Positions 8,547 through 16,114 of a stretch of 64,000 bases of DNA are shown here, one piece after another; position 1 is the stretch's first letter; each line of letters opens with the position of its first letter. The stretch comes from JBCBKL01 sp963922565 (GTDB taxonomy: Bacteria > Pseudomonadota > Alphaproteobacteria > Rhodobacterales > Rhodobacteraceae): NCBI GenBank assembly GCA_963922565.1, contig CAWUIQ010000006.1, positions 1-64,000 on the forward strand, in the 5' to 3' direction. A program made the translations under genes and the position numbers. The notes beneath the pieces were generated by a model. It worked only from the letters and a program-made list of their open reading frames with translations, made no database searches and had not been told where the DNA came from.

Positions 8547-9478
8547 GGAACCCAGCGATTGCGGATCTCACCGACGATCCCAGCCCGCGCGAATAGGGTC
8601 AGCAGGACCAAAGCCGCCCCGGCGATCAGCATATACGCGTTGGTGATCCCGCTGGCGTAGTCGATCAGGTAGAACATGAAGGCGACACCGATCAGCGGAC
8701 CTATCGTGGTGCCCATGCCGCCCAGAAGCACCCAAAGAAGCGGGAAGATCGAGTATTGCACGGAAGCAAAGGTCGCGCCCACATAGCCAAAGAGAACCGC
8801 ATAGCCCGCACCCGCCGCCCCTGAAATGGTTCCCGAGATGACAACCGCGCCCAGCTTGTGGCGGAACACATCGTAGCCCAACATGCGCGTCCTCTCTTCG
8901 TTCTCTCTGACTCCGATCAAGACACGGCCAAAAGACATCTGCATCATGCGGGCGGTGATGAAGAGGGCGCCTGCGAAAAGGAGCAGCGCGGCGAAGTAGC
9001 GGGTTAGGGGCTCGGTCAGCGACATACCGGCGATTTGGCGACTGGCCTGCGCGATCACAAAGCCTTCGTCGCCACCGGTCCATGCGCCAAGGTAGAGCAC
9101 GGTCAGAAACACCGCCTGGGCAAACATCAGCGTCACGATCATGAACGCCACACCAATGGTGCGCAGGGCAAGAAGCGCAACAGCGGCGGACAACGCAGCG
9201 GCGCAGATCAGCCCGACAGCAAAAGCAGGGATCACCGGCCATCCCCCGAGATGCATAACCAACCCGCAGCCATACATCCCGGCAGCAAAGAACATCGCGT
9301 GGCCAAGGCTCAGCAGCCCGGTATAGCCGAACAGCACGTTATACCCGATGGCATAGGTCGCCAGCACTAGAATGCGGGCCAGATTCCCCTGATGATAGGT
9401 CGGCAGGACAAAGCCAAGTATGACGAGGACGGCGATCAGCCCCAGATGCAAGGCCACGGACCGTGTCGCGATGCTCAT
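8534..9478 (-). CDS. livM: LIV-type ABC transporter permease (LivM-like)
   Basis: This 314-residue polytopic inner-membrane permease carries about eight hydrophobic segments. It has the LivM-typical run YAIGYNVLFGYTGLLSLGHAMFFAAG near residues 41-66 and the cytoplasmic coupling loop GVRENEERTRMLGYDVFRHKL. It pairs with the LivH-like protein to form the channel. The start overlaps the LivH stop by 4 bp. Its genomic position next to heterocycle-degrading enzymes suggests uptake of an aromatic acid or amide rather than leucine; that is inference. Confidence 0.93.
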   Translation of the reverse strand: MSIATRSVALHLGLIAVLVILGFVLPTYHQGNLARILVLATYAIGYNVLFGYTGLLSLGHAMFFAAGMYGCGLVMHLGGWPVIPAFAVGLICAAALSAAVALLALRTIGVAFMIVTLMFAQAVFLTVLYLGAWTGGDEGFVIAQASRQIAGMSLTEPLTRYFAALLLFAGALFITARMMQMSFGRVLIGVRENEERTRMLGYDVFRHKLGAVVISGTISGAAGAGYAVLFGYVGATFASVQYSIFPLLWVLLGGMGTTIGPLIGVAFMFYLIDYASGITNAYMLIAGAALVLLTLFARAGIVGEIRNRWVPWLP

Positions 9479-10401
9479 GCCATCTTTTTCCCATAGAGGC
9501 CCTGGGGCCGGAACACGAGAACCAATGCGACCAACAGCGTGGCCAGAATCTTTGAAAGGGTCGGGCTGAGAAAGACAGAGATGATCCCATCCGACATCCC
9601 AATCAGCAGCGCCGCAACAATCGTGCCGCGGACCGAGCCCAGCCCACCGATGATCACCACAATAAAGCTCAGGAGCAGCGGGTCATGACCCATCAGATAG
9701 TGGGCCTGTTGGATCGGCACGATCAAAACCGCGGCAAGCGCCGCCAACGCCGCCCCAAGGCCAAAGACCAGCGAATAGACCCGCTGGACCGGAACCCCAA
9801 AGGCCAATGCCATCTCGCGGTCCATTTGCGTGGCGCGCATAATGAGGCCCAGCCGCGTGCGTGAGAGCAGCAACCAGAACGCCAACAAAATCGCCACAGC
9901 AGCAGCGATTACGAACAGCTTGTAACTCGTGATGCTTAGGCCCCAAGGGTAGTAGAACGAGAGCCCGCTTTCGCTCCATTCCAGCCAGGGCAGGGCGATG
10001 CGGTGGCTGAAGGGTGGCTCGACCGGTCGGGCCTCCGGCCCGTAGATCATCAAAGCGGATTGCTGAAGGATATAGAGGACACCGATGGTACCCACGATGG
10101 TTGCTTCCGGGTCGTATTCCACATGTTTCAGCACCACCCGGTCGACCACCATGGCGATGGCCCCGGCGATCAACGGCGCAAGCAGGAGCGCCGCGATAAA
10201 ACCAATCGCGGGGTGACCGGCGATGGAGGTCGCGACGAACCAGGCCACAACCGCGCCCAGCATGAAAAACTCCCCATGCGCCACGTTCACGACGCGCATC
10301 ACACCAAACACCAGCGACAAGCCAAGCGCGGTCAGCGCCAGAACCGACGCCCCAACAGCACCTTCCAGCACCGCAAGGAGTAAGTGAGGTCCGAAATCCA
10401 T
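9475..10401 (-). CDS. livH: LIV-type ABC transporter permease (LivH-like)
   Basis: This is a 308-residue membrane permease with the LivH hallmark LSLVFGVMRVVNVAHGEFFMLGAVV near the N-terminus and the coupling loop MRATQMDREMALAFGV. I start it at ATG 10401 (MDFGPHLLLAVLEG). A longer frame exists to 10506 but would run through the hairpin at 10421-10439 and into the binding-protein gene. It is transcribed after the binding-protein gene and before LivM. Confidence 0.92.
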   Translation of the reverse strand: MDFGPHLLLAVLEGAVGASVLALTALGLSLVFGVMRVVNVAHGEFFMLGAVVAWFVATSIAGHPAIGFIAALLLAPLIAGAIAMVVDRVVLKHVEYDPEATIVGTIGVLYILQQSALMIYGPEARPVEPPFSHRIALPWLEWSESGLSFYYPWGLSITSYKLFVIAAAVAILLAFWLLLSRTRLGLIMRATQMDREMALAFGVPVQRVYSLVFGLGAALAALAAVLIVPIQQAHYLMGHDPLLLSFIVVIIGGLGSVRGTIVAALLIGMSDGIISVFLSPTLSKILATLLVALVLVFRPQGLYGKKMA

Positions 10402-10420
10402 CTGGGTTAATACGCAATGT

Positions 10421-10439
10421 GCCGGGATTGGATCCCGGC
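10421..10439 (-). terminator. Hairpin between binding-protein and permease genes
   Basis: The perfect stem GCCGGGAT / ATCCCGGC (10421-10428 and 10432-10439) with a 3-base TGG loop lies between the stop of the binding-protein gene and the LivH start. No T-run follows on the transcribed strand, so it is more likely an attenuator or mRNA-stabilising structure than a full terminator. Such structures commonly allow the binding protein to be made in excess over the permease. Confidence 0.6.
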
Positions 10440-10453
10440 CACCTTCATTTTGG

Positions 10454-11734
10454 TCAGAACGATTGCGTGGTGTAGTCCACCTCGTCTGGGTACAGCGTGT
10501 CTTCAATCGACGTCGTATGCACTTTCACCAGCCGTCCATCCTGCACCTGCGAGATGTATTGAACGCCAAAGGTCTGGTGTGTCTTGCCATTGAACAACTT
10601 TGGCCCCTGCGGGTGTTCCGCGCTTTCCGGCATGTCGGTCATCGCCTCGATCGCCTCGATCAGCTTTGTGCGGTCAGAGGTGCTTTGATAGTCGGCCGCC
10701 TCCATTCCGGCTTTGATGATGTACAATGTCTCCCAGCAGCCGAACATGTGGGCATAGGTCGACACGTCCTTGGCGTCCGACACGGATGCTCCGTTTTCAT
10801 CGACACCAACGGCGGCACGGAACGCTTTGTCATACTCTGTCTGGTCTGCCTGGGCATAGCGCGGGTTGCCTTCCCAGAAATAGCTGCCTTCCAGGAATTC
10901 CAGTCCTGGCGATGCAAGGTCGACGGCTTCCAGCGAGTCGATGAAGCCGAAGATCGCCGGGCTTGACGGGCCAAAGAACTCGCCCAGCTCTTTCACAAAG
11001 GTCAGAACAGCGGGGCCGACCATCACGTGGTACAGCACCTCTGTATCGCGCGGGATCTTGGGAAAGTACTTGGTGAAAGAGGTCTCTGCCGGTGGCACCG
11101 CGATATGTTCCAGAACCTCGCCGCCTTGCGCCTCGATGGCGGCGGTAAAGAAGTCGCGGTGATCGTGCCCAAAGGCAAAATCGGGAAAGATCATCGTGAC
11201 CTTCTTGCCCAGATTTTCAGCCACGTAGGGCGCCATTGCCTGTACCTGGCTTTTCACATCCGTAATGCCGGGCTGCATGGTGTAACGATTGAGCGCGCCA
11301 GAGGCGACGTGATGCCCCTCTGAGACCACAAAATATGGGATCTTCTGTTCACCTGCCGCTGGGGCAGATCCGAACACCACATGGCTGAACAGGGTGCCAA
11401 ATGCCACGTCACAGCCATGCTGATTTGCGAATTTTTCAACGACTTCTGCGCCCCGCTTTGGGTCCGTGCCATCGTCTTCGGCGATGATTTCGATGGGCCG
11501 CCCGTTGATGCCGCCGGCGTCGTTGATCATCTTGACGGCCGCGTCAGTCGTGCGCCCATACCAACGCCCATAGGCCGCGCCGATCCCTGTGGAGTGTTGT
11601 TGAAACCCAATTTTGATAGGGGCGGCGGATTGCGCACTGGCAAAGCGGCCCAGCAAAGGTGACGCGGCCAGAAGGCTACCTGCACCAGCACGTTTCAGCA
11701 GTGTCCGCCGGCTTGTTTTGAAAGCATCGGTCAT
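10454..11734 (-). CDS. ABC transporter substrate-binding protein, Tat-exported
   Basis: This 426-residue periplasmic binding protein (Peripla_BP_6, amide/branched-chain amino acid type) delivers substrate to the LIV-type permease. It begins MTDAFKTSRRTLLKRAG, a twin-arginine signal (SRRTLLK), with likely cleavage after FASAQSA. The mature part starts IKIGFQQHSTGIGAAYGRWYGRT and contains IEIIAEDDGTDPKRGAEVVEKF. ATG 11734 is preceded by GGGAGA at a good distance; a frame to 11827 adds unlikely sequence. Tat export is unusual enough among such proteins to note, as it implies folding in the cytoplasm. The ligand is probably the heterocyclic acid handled by neighbouring enzymes; this is inferred. 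Confidence 0.9.
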   Translation of the reverse strand: MTDAFKTSRRTLLKRAGAGSLLAASPLLGRFASAQSAAPIKIGFQQHSTGIGAAYGRWYGRTTDAAVKMINDAGGINGRPIEIIAEDDGTDPKRGAEVVEKFANQHGCDVAFGTLFSHVVFGSAPAAGEQKIPYFVVSEGHHVASGALNRYTMQPGITDVKSQVQAMAPYVAENLGKKVTMIFPDFAFGHDHRDFFTAAIEAQGGEVLEHIAVPPAETSFTKYFPKIPRDTEVLYHVMVGPAVLTFVKELGEFFGPSSPAIFGFIDSLEAVDLASPGLEFLEGSYFWEGNPRYAQADQTEYDKAFRAAVGVDENGASVSDAKDVSTYAHMFGCWETLYIIKAGMEAADYQSTSDRTKLIEAIEAMTDMPESAEHPQGPKLFNGKTHQTFGVQYISQVQDGRLVKVHTTSIEDTLYPDEVDYTTQSF

Positions 11735-11790
11735 TCCAAATCTCCCATATAACGGGGCCTTTTGGCATCCCCTGTGTGCCCAAACGTTGT

Positions 11791-11804
11791 TTGCATACAT
11801 GCAA
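11791..11804. promoter_or_regulatory. Inverted repeat TTGCATACATGCAA before the binding-protein gene
   Basis: The arms TTGCAT and ATGCAA are exactly complementary around a 2-bp centre. It lies about 57 bp before the binding-protein start, in a promoter position. Aligned on ATAC, it shares ten of fifteen bases with the TCGTATACAAG site at 6662, so it may be a weaker site for the same regulator. No binding data are available from sequence alone. Confidence 0.4.
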
Positions 11805-11845
11805 TTTGTCCAGAATTTTCTGGACACATCCGACGCTGGCGCCGC

Positions 11846-13219
11846 CTAAGCGCCCTTGGGCGCCGCCAAAAGCCACAGACCGAGGAACGTATACCCAATC
11901 ATGAACACCGACAGCGGAAGCGTTGCGATGGCGGCCCTTTGGTGGTTGCCGAAAAGCGTAATCGCCACACGATGGGCGAGCAAGACTGACCAAACGTGAC
12001 CGATGACGACGAGTGAGGCCTGGGTGATCCAGATCAGCCGCACCGTATCGACTCTGTTGAAAAAGCCGGTCGTCACCCGGAAAGGCTGCAGCCCCAGCCA
12101 GTCGTCCCCTCGTGCCAGCGGATCGCTTATTGCCGCTACCGTGTATTGGATGTTGACGATAAAGGCGGTCAGGTAATGGGCCATGTGGTAGACAAGGGCG
12201 ATTGGCAAAACGCACAGCGCGAGCCGGCCAAAGCTGGTCGCAAATGGTGCTTTCACCCGCCCCAGCCACATTCCCAGCCAGATCACGACCGTAAAAACAG
12301 CGACCAATCCGATGACCGATCCCGTCAGACCGGTCAACGTCACACCGATGACAGCAGACCGCCCCGGAAATTCCAGCGGGTTGACCCCAATCTGTCCAAG
12401 CCACCAGAAGGTCTCGTTCAGGCCATCAAAGCTCCCAACACCCAACATCGCCAGCGCAAAGATCCCCGCCCCGATGACAGGTGGCGTATGGACGACTTGC
12501 CAGCCGTTGCCGCCGATGCCAGCCGGTTCGCGCAATCGCACCGTTGAAAGACTGGCAAAAGCGGCGAAAAGGACGTGGCCGAGCTCGGCCCTCTCGCACC
12601 AGCCGGGGCCATAGATTATCAACCCGATAAAGGTGAGAGTCCAATAGCCTGCTACCAATTGCGCCAGCCGCGCCGGGTCATCGGGTGCAGGGTCTGCCAG
12701 CAAAAAGCCGGCAAAGGCGATCAGCATCAGCGTTGCGGGCCAGACCCCGATCCGATCCGGCAACGACGCTATCGGTTGGGCGCCTACCAAGTGATACAGC
12801 CCCATCCAAGGATTGATCCAGACCCACAGATTGCCCACAAAGGCTGCCAGGCTTACGAGGGCGATCCAGCCAACCGTCCAAAAGCCCAGCGGCATCGGAT
12901 TGGACAGCGGATTGCGCGACCCGAAAAGGCCGACGTAAATGCCAAAACACATGATCGCCAAAGACAGAACGCTCGTGATCATGGGGAGCCTGCCAAAGTC
13001 ACGCGGCGCGATGTGCCGGGCGGCAAACAGCCGTTCGACCACACCCGTAGGCAGCACGAAAAGCGCAATGACCGTGAGTGCCACAACTGCAACGCCCGCG
13101 CTGATATAGGCCCCGGTTGGCAACAGCAGCACAAACCCCTGTTCCGATACATGCGCCGCAGCGGCCGCTGGCCACAGCCCAAACATGTTGACGAGGATCA
13201 GGACTATCCGCAGGCTCAT
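11846..13219 (-). CDS. Polytopic membrane protein of unknown function
   Basis: This 457-residue protein starts with a signal-like segment ending in WPAAAAAH and has roughly ten or eleven further hydrophobic segments. I do not recognise a characterised family with confidence; it recalls proteins annotated in databases as membrane-bound fenitrothion hydrolases, which should be checked. Membrane-embedded histidines stand out: VYHMAHYLTAF and VIGHVWSVLLAHRVAI near the C-terminus, suggestive of metal or haem ligation. ATG 13219 was chosen because it gives the signal segment; a frame to 13729 adds low-complexity arginine-rich sequence antisense to the neighbouring gene. It diverges from the copper-chaperone-like gene with only 29 bp between the starts, so the two probably share regulation. 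Confidence 0.75.
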   Translation of the reverse strand: MSLRIVLILVNMFGLWPAAAAAHVSEQGFVLLLPTGAYISAGVAVVALTVIALFVLPTGVVERLFAARHIAPRDFGRLPMITSVLSLAIMCFGIYVGLFGSRNPLSNPMPLGFWTVGWIALVSLAAFVGNLWVWINPWMGLYHLVGAQPIASLPDRIGVWPATLMLIAFAGFLLADPAPDDPARLAQLVAGYWTLTFIGLIIYGPGWCERAELGHVLFAAFASLSTVRLREPAGIGGNGWQVVHTPPVIGAGIFALAMLGVGSFDGLNETFWWLGQIGVNPLEFPGRSAVIGVTLTGLTGSVIGLVAVFTVVIWLGMWLGRVKAPFATSFGRLALCVLPIALVYHMAHYLTAFIVNIQYTVAAISDPLARGDDWLGLQPFRVTTGFFNRVDTVRLIWITQASLVVIGHVWSVLLAHRVAITLFGNHQRAAIATLPLSVFMIGYTFLGLWLLAAPKGA

Positions 13220-13248
13220 GCCCGTATGATGCGTGGGGGTTGCGAGAG

Positions 13249-14013
13249 ATGAAAGCAGGTATTCTGCTTGCCGCAATAGTTGGGCTTGGTACTGCCTTGT
13301 GGTTCGGAGGGGTGCTGCAACCCGCTTCTCGCGACATTCTCGTGACCGAAGCAACTGCAACGCCGATGATGGATGGGGCGGTCGCTGCTGTCTTGACGAT
13401 TGAGAATACGGGTGCGCCAGATCAACTCCTGTCGGTTGACAGTGCGGACGGCGAGGTCGCGTTCGAAGCCGCAGAGGCGGGCCTGCCCATACAAACCGGT
13501 CGGTCGTCGCTGGCCCTGGATGCGGCCCATATCGTGCTGACCCAGACAGACATTGCTGTAGAAGAGGGCACTTTGCTGCCTTTGACGCTGACCTTTGCCG
13601 ATGCAGGCGACGTCGCCGTGAAGGTGCGTTTTGCACCGCCGCCCCCCGGCAGCATGGCCGCACACATGGCGATGGGCCACGGCAGCATGAAACACACGGT
13701 GACAGAGGAGCCGTTCCCGTCCATCGCATTGAGCGCGGATCAAACGGCAGATGGGTGGCTTGCCCGGATCGCGGTGGAAAACTTCACCTTCTCCAAGGAC
13801 CAGCAGGACGGTGACCATGTTGATGGTGTCGGTCACGGCCATATTTACGTGGGCGGGATGAAGCTGGGCCGCGTCTTTGGCGACACGTTCTCTGTCGGCG
13901 CCTTGCCAAAGGGAGAGCATGTGCTGCGGGTCACACTCAACACCAACGACCATCGCACTTACGTCGTTGAGGGTCAGCCGCTGGCTGCTGAAACCGTCAT
14001 TGTAGTTGACTAG
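13249..14013 (+). CDS. PCu(A)C-like copper chaperone domain protein, degenerate
   Basis: This 254-residue protein has an N-terminal membrane anchor or signal (residues 1-21), a PCu(A)C-type domain (about 30-128) and a C-terminal domain (about 160-252). The canonical copper motif has His and Met ligands at both ends. Here the first histidine position reads AFEA and only the second histidine (His94, AAHIVL) is left, with Val96 where Met is usual. A Met/His-rich HMAMGHGSMKH at 139-149 may replace the lost site. The C-terminal part, with DHVDGVGHGHIYVGG and NTNDHRTYVVEG, matches a histidine-rich domain seen in periplasmic copper proteins. ATG 13249 follows GGGGG at 13235; a TTG lies at 13240. Its likely partner is the divergent membrane protein. 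Confidence 0.75.
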   Translation: MKAGILLAAIVGLGTALWFGGVLQPASRDILVTEATATPMMDGAVAAVLTIENTGAPDQLLSVDSADGEVAFEAAEAGLPIQTGRSSLALDAAHIVLTQTDIAVEEGTLLPLTLTFADAGDVAVKVRFAPPPPGSMAAHMAMGHGSMKHTVTEEPFPSIALSADQTADGWLARIAVENFTFSKDQQDGDHVDGVGHGHIYVGGMKLGRVFGDTFSVGALPKGEHVLRVTLNTNDHRTYVVEGQPLAAETVIVVD

Positions 14014-14035
14014 CCCCGCTGCTTTGCGACTTTAT

Positions 14036-14046
14036 TCGTATACAAG
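14036..14046. promoter_or_regulatory. Second copy of TCGTATACAAG, before hyuA
   Basis: This is identical over 11 bases to the site at 6662-6672 and lies 22 bp before the hyuA start, where a bound repressor would block transcription or initiation. The repetition at two promoters of one catabolic island supports a shared regulator, most simply the MarR protein at 6691-7146. Confidence 0.5.
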
Positions 14047-14068
14047 TGAGTTTACGCAAGGCGTCGCA

Positions 14069-16114
14069 ATGGCAAATGATAGGATCATCGGCGTTGATGT
14101 TGGCGGTACGTTCACGGACTTGGTGACGATTGACGGCGACACAGGCAAAATTCGCATCGCCAAAACGCCAACCACCTTGGAGAACCAGGCAAACGGGGTG
14201 ATCAACGCCCTTGATCTTGCGGATGTCTCGTTGCCTGAGGTCGATCTTATCGTTCATGGCACGACTACGACAACCAACGCGGTGCTCGAACGAAAGCTGT
14301 CAAAGACGGGGCTCATCACCACAGCCGGATTTCGGGACGTGCTGGAGCTCGGTCGGCGCACGCGCCCGCAGCCCTACGGCATGAAAGGACAGTTCTTTCC
14401 GGTTATTCCGCGCGACTTGCGGTTGGAAGTCGCCGAGCGGATGGATGCCACCGGCAATGTCCTTACGCCTTTGGACGAAAACGGGTTGCGCACCGCCGTC
14501 CAGACACTCCTTGAGGCTGGATGTGAGGCGCTCGTCATCCATTTTCTCCATGCTTACGCCAACCCGGATCATGAAAAGCGTGCCGCGGATATCGCGGCAG
14601 AGATCTGGCCCAATGACTACATTACCACCGGACATAGCTTGCTGTCCGAAACGCGGGAGTTTGAGCGGGGGGTGACAGCTGCCGTGAACGCCTCTGTCCA
14701 GCCACTGCTGGAACGCTATGTCCGCCGTCTGCGCGATAGGCTGGGTGAAAAAGGATACGCCGGCGATGTCTTGGTGATGAATGGCAATGGCGGCATGGTG
14801 GCATCACGCCTCGTCTCACGCGAGGCCGCCAAGACGGTGATGTCGGGCCCCGCCTCAGGCGTCATGGCGGCCGCCTACACCGGGCAACGGGCGGGCGAGC
14901 ACAACCTCCTGACCTATGACATGGGCGGTACGTCAACCGATGTGGCGCTGGTCCGCAACGGCACGCCGCCGGTCTCGAACGAGATTGAAATCGAGTATGC
15001 GATGCCAATCCATGTGCCGATGGTCGATGTGCGCACCGTGGGCGCGGGCGGTGGCTCCATCGCCACTGTGAATGCCGCTGGGCTGTTGGAGGTTGGACCG
15101 GCCAGTGCAGGCGCGGACCCCGGGCCGATCTGTTACGGCAAGAGTGGGCAAGAGCCCACAATCTCCGACGCGAACATGCTCTTGGGTCGGCTGAACCCCG
15201 ATAAACTGAACGCGGTTGCAGGTGGGATCAGTCAGGCGAGGATTGCAGAGATTTTTGACCAGAAGCTTGGCGAACCACTTGGCGTGGATGCAATGGCCGC
15301 TGCAGAGGCGGTGATCCGGCTGGCCAACGCCAAAATGGCCGGGGCGATCCGGATGGTCTCCCTCTCTCTTGGGGCTGACCCGCGCGATTTTGCGCTATTT
15401 GCATTCGGTGGCGCTGGGCCGCTGCATGCGGCAGCTTTGGCGAAAGAACTGGGCGTGCCGCGCGTTTTGATCCCGGCCCGACCGGGGATGACCAACGCGC
15501 TTGGGTGCATCGTCGCGGACCTGCGACACGACTACGTGCAAACCGTAAACCAACCGCTCGGATCAGCGGATATCAGCGTGATCCACGATGTTTTCACCAA
15601 CCAGATCGCTGCCGGTGAGGCGGCTTTGGCCCGTGAAAACGTGACACTCAATGCGATCCAACAGCACTTCAGCGTCGATATGCAGTTTTTGGGCCAAAGC
15701 CATGTCGTCCGGGTGCCATTGGAAACTGCGAAGCCTTCAGCGGCGGACCTGAGAACCAAGTTCGAAGACGTTTATTGGCAGCGGTTCAAGGTCGAACTGC
15801 CCGAAATCCGGGCGCGGATTGTGAACGTGAATACCTCGGTGATTGGGGTGAGCGATCCTGTCGACCTCTCCGGCCTGATCGACCCGGCTGGGCGGAAGGC
15901 CACAGCCACGCCAACCAACACCCGAGACGTCGTTTTTGACGGGACACTGCACGCCACACCGATCTATTGGCGCGACCATCTGCCAGCCGATGCCACGCTC
16001 GCCGGGCCTGCGGTGATCGAGCAACTCGACACCACAATCCTTGTCCCGCCGGGCGACACGGTGACCTCTGGTGATGATGGCAATCTGACGATTCACATCG
16101 GGGCAACGGCATGA
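14069..16114 (+). CDS. hyuA: Hydantoinase/oxoprolinase subunit A
   Basis: This 681-residue subunit belongs to the ATP-dependent hydantoinase/5-oxoprolinase family, which hydrolyses cyclic imides or lactams at the cost of ATP. The actin-like ATPase signature VDVGGTFTDLV lies near residues 8-18, with HGTTTTTNAVLER near 62-74, MSGPASGVMAAAY and DMGGTSTDVALV, and the C-terminal oxoprolinase region. ATG 14069 was preferred over 14006 because the family begins directly at this point and AAGG precedes it. The stop overlaps hyuB by 4 bp. In the context of a ring hydroxylase and a ring reductase, the pair could open the lactam ring of a tetrahydro-oxo-nicotinate-like product. That role is inferred. 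Confidence 0.92.
   Translation: MANDRIIGVDVGGTFTDLVTIDGDTGKIRIAKTPTTLENQANGVINALDLADVSLPEVDLIVHGTTTTTNAVLERKLSKTGLITTAGFRDVLELGRRTRPQPYGMKGQFFPVIPRDLRLEVAERMDATGNVLTPLDENGLRTAVQTLLEAGCEALVIHFLHAYANPDHEKRAADIAAEIWPNDYITTGHSLLSETREFERGVTAAVNASVQPLLERYVRRLRDRLGEKGYAGDVLVMNGNGGMVASRLVSREAAKTVMSGPASGVMAAAYTGQRAGEHNLLTYDMGGTSTDVALVRNGTPPVSNEIEIEYAMPIHVPMVDVRTVGAGGGSIATVNAAGLLEVGPASAGADPGPICYGKSGQEPTISDANMLLGRLNPDKLNAVAGGISQARIAEIFDQKLGEPLGVDAMAAAEAVIRLANAKMAGAIRMVSLSLGADPRDFALFAFGGAGPLHAAALAKELGVPRVLIPARPGMTNALGCIVADLRHDYVQTVNQPLGSADISVIHDVFTNQIAAGEAALARENVTLNAIQQHFSVDMQFLGQSHVVRVPLETAKPSAADLRTKFEDVYWQRFKVELPEIRARIVNVNTSVIGVSDPVDLSGLIDPAGRKATATPTNTRDVVFDGTLHATPIYWRDHLPADATLAGPAVIEQLDTTILVPPGDTVTSGDDGNLTIHIGATA

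Noticed and set aside
13220..13729. N-terminal extension of the membrane protein gene to 13729
   Set aside because: The extra 170 residues are Ser/Arg/Pro-rich and antisense to the copper-chaperone-like gene; the signal segment begins at 13219.
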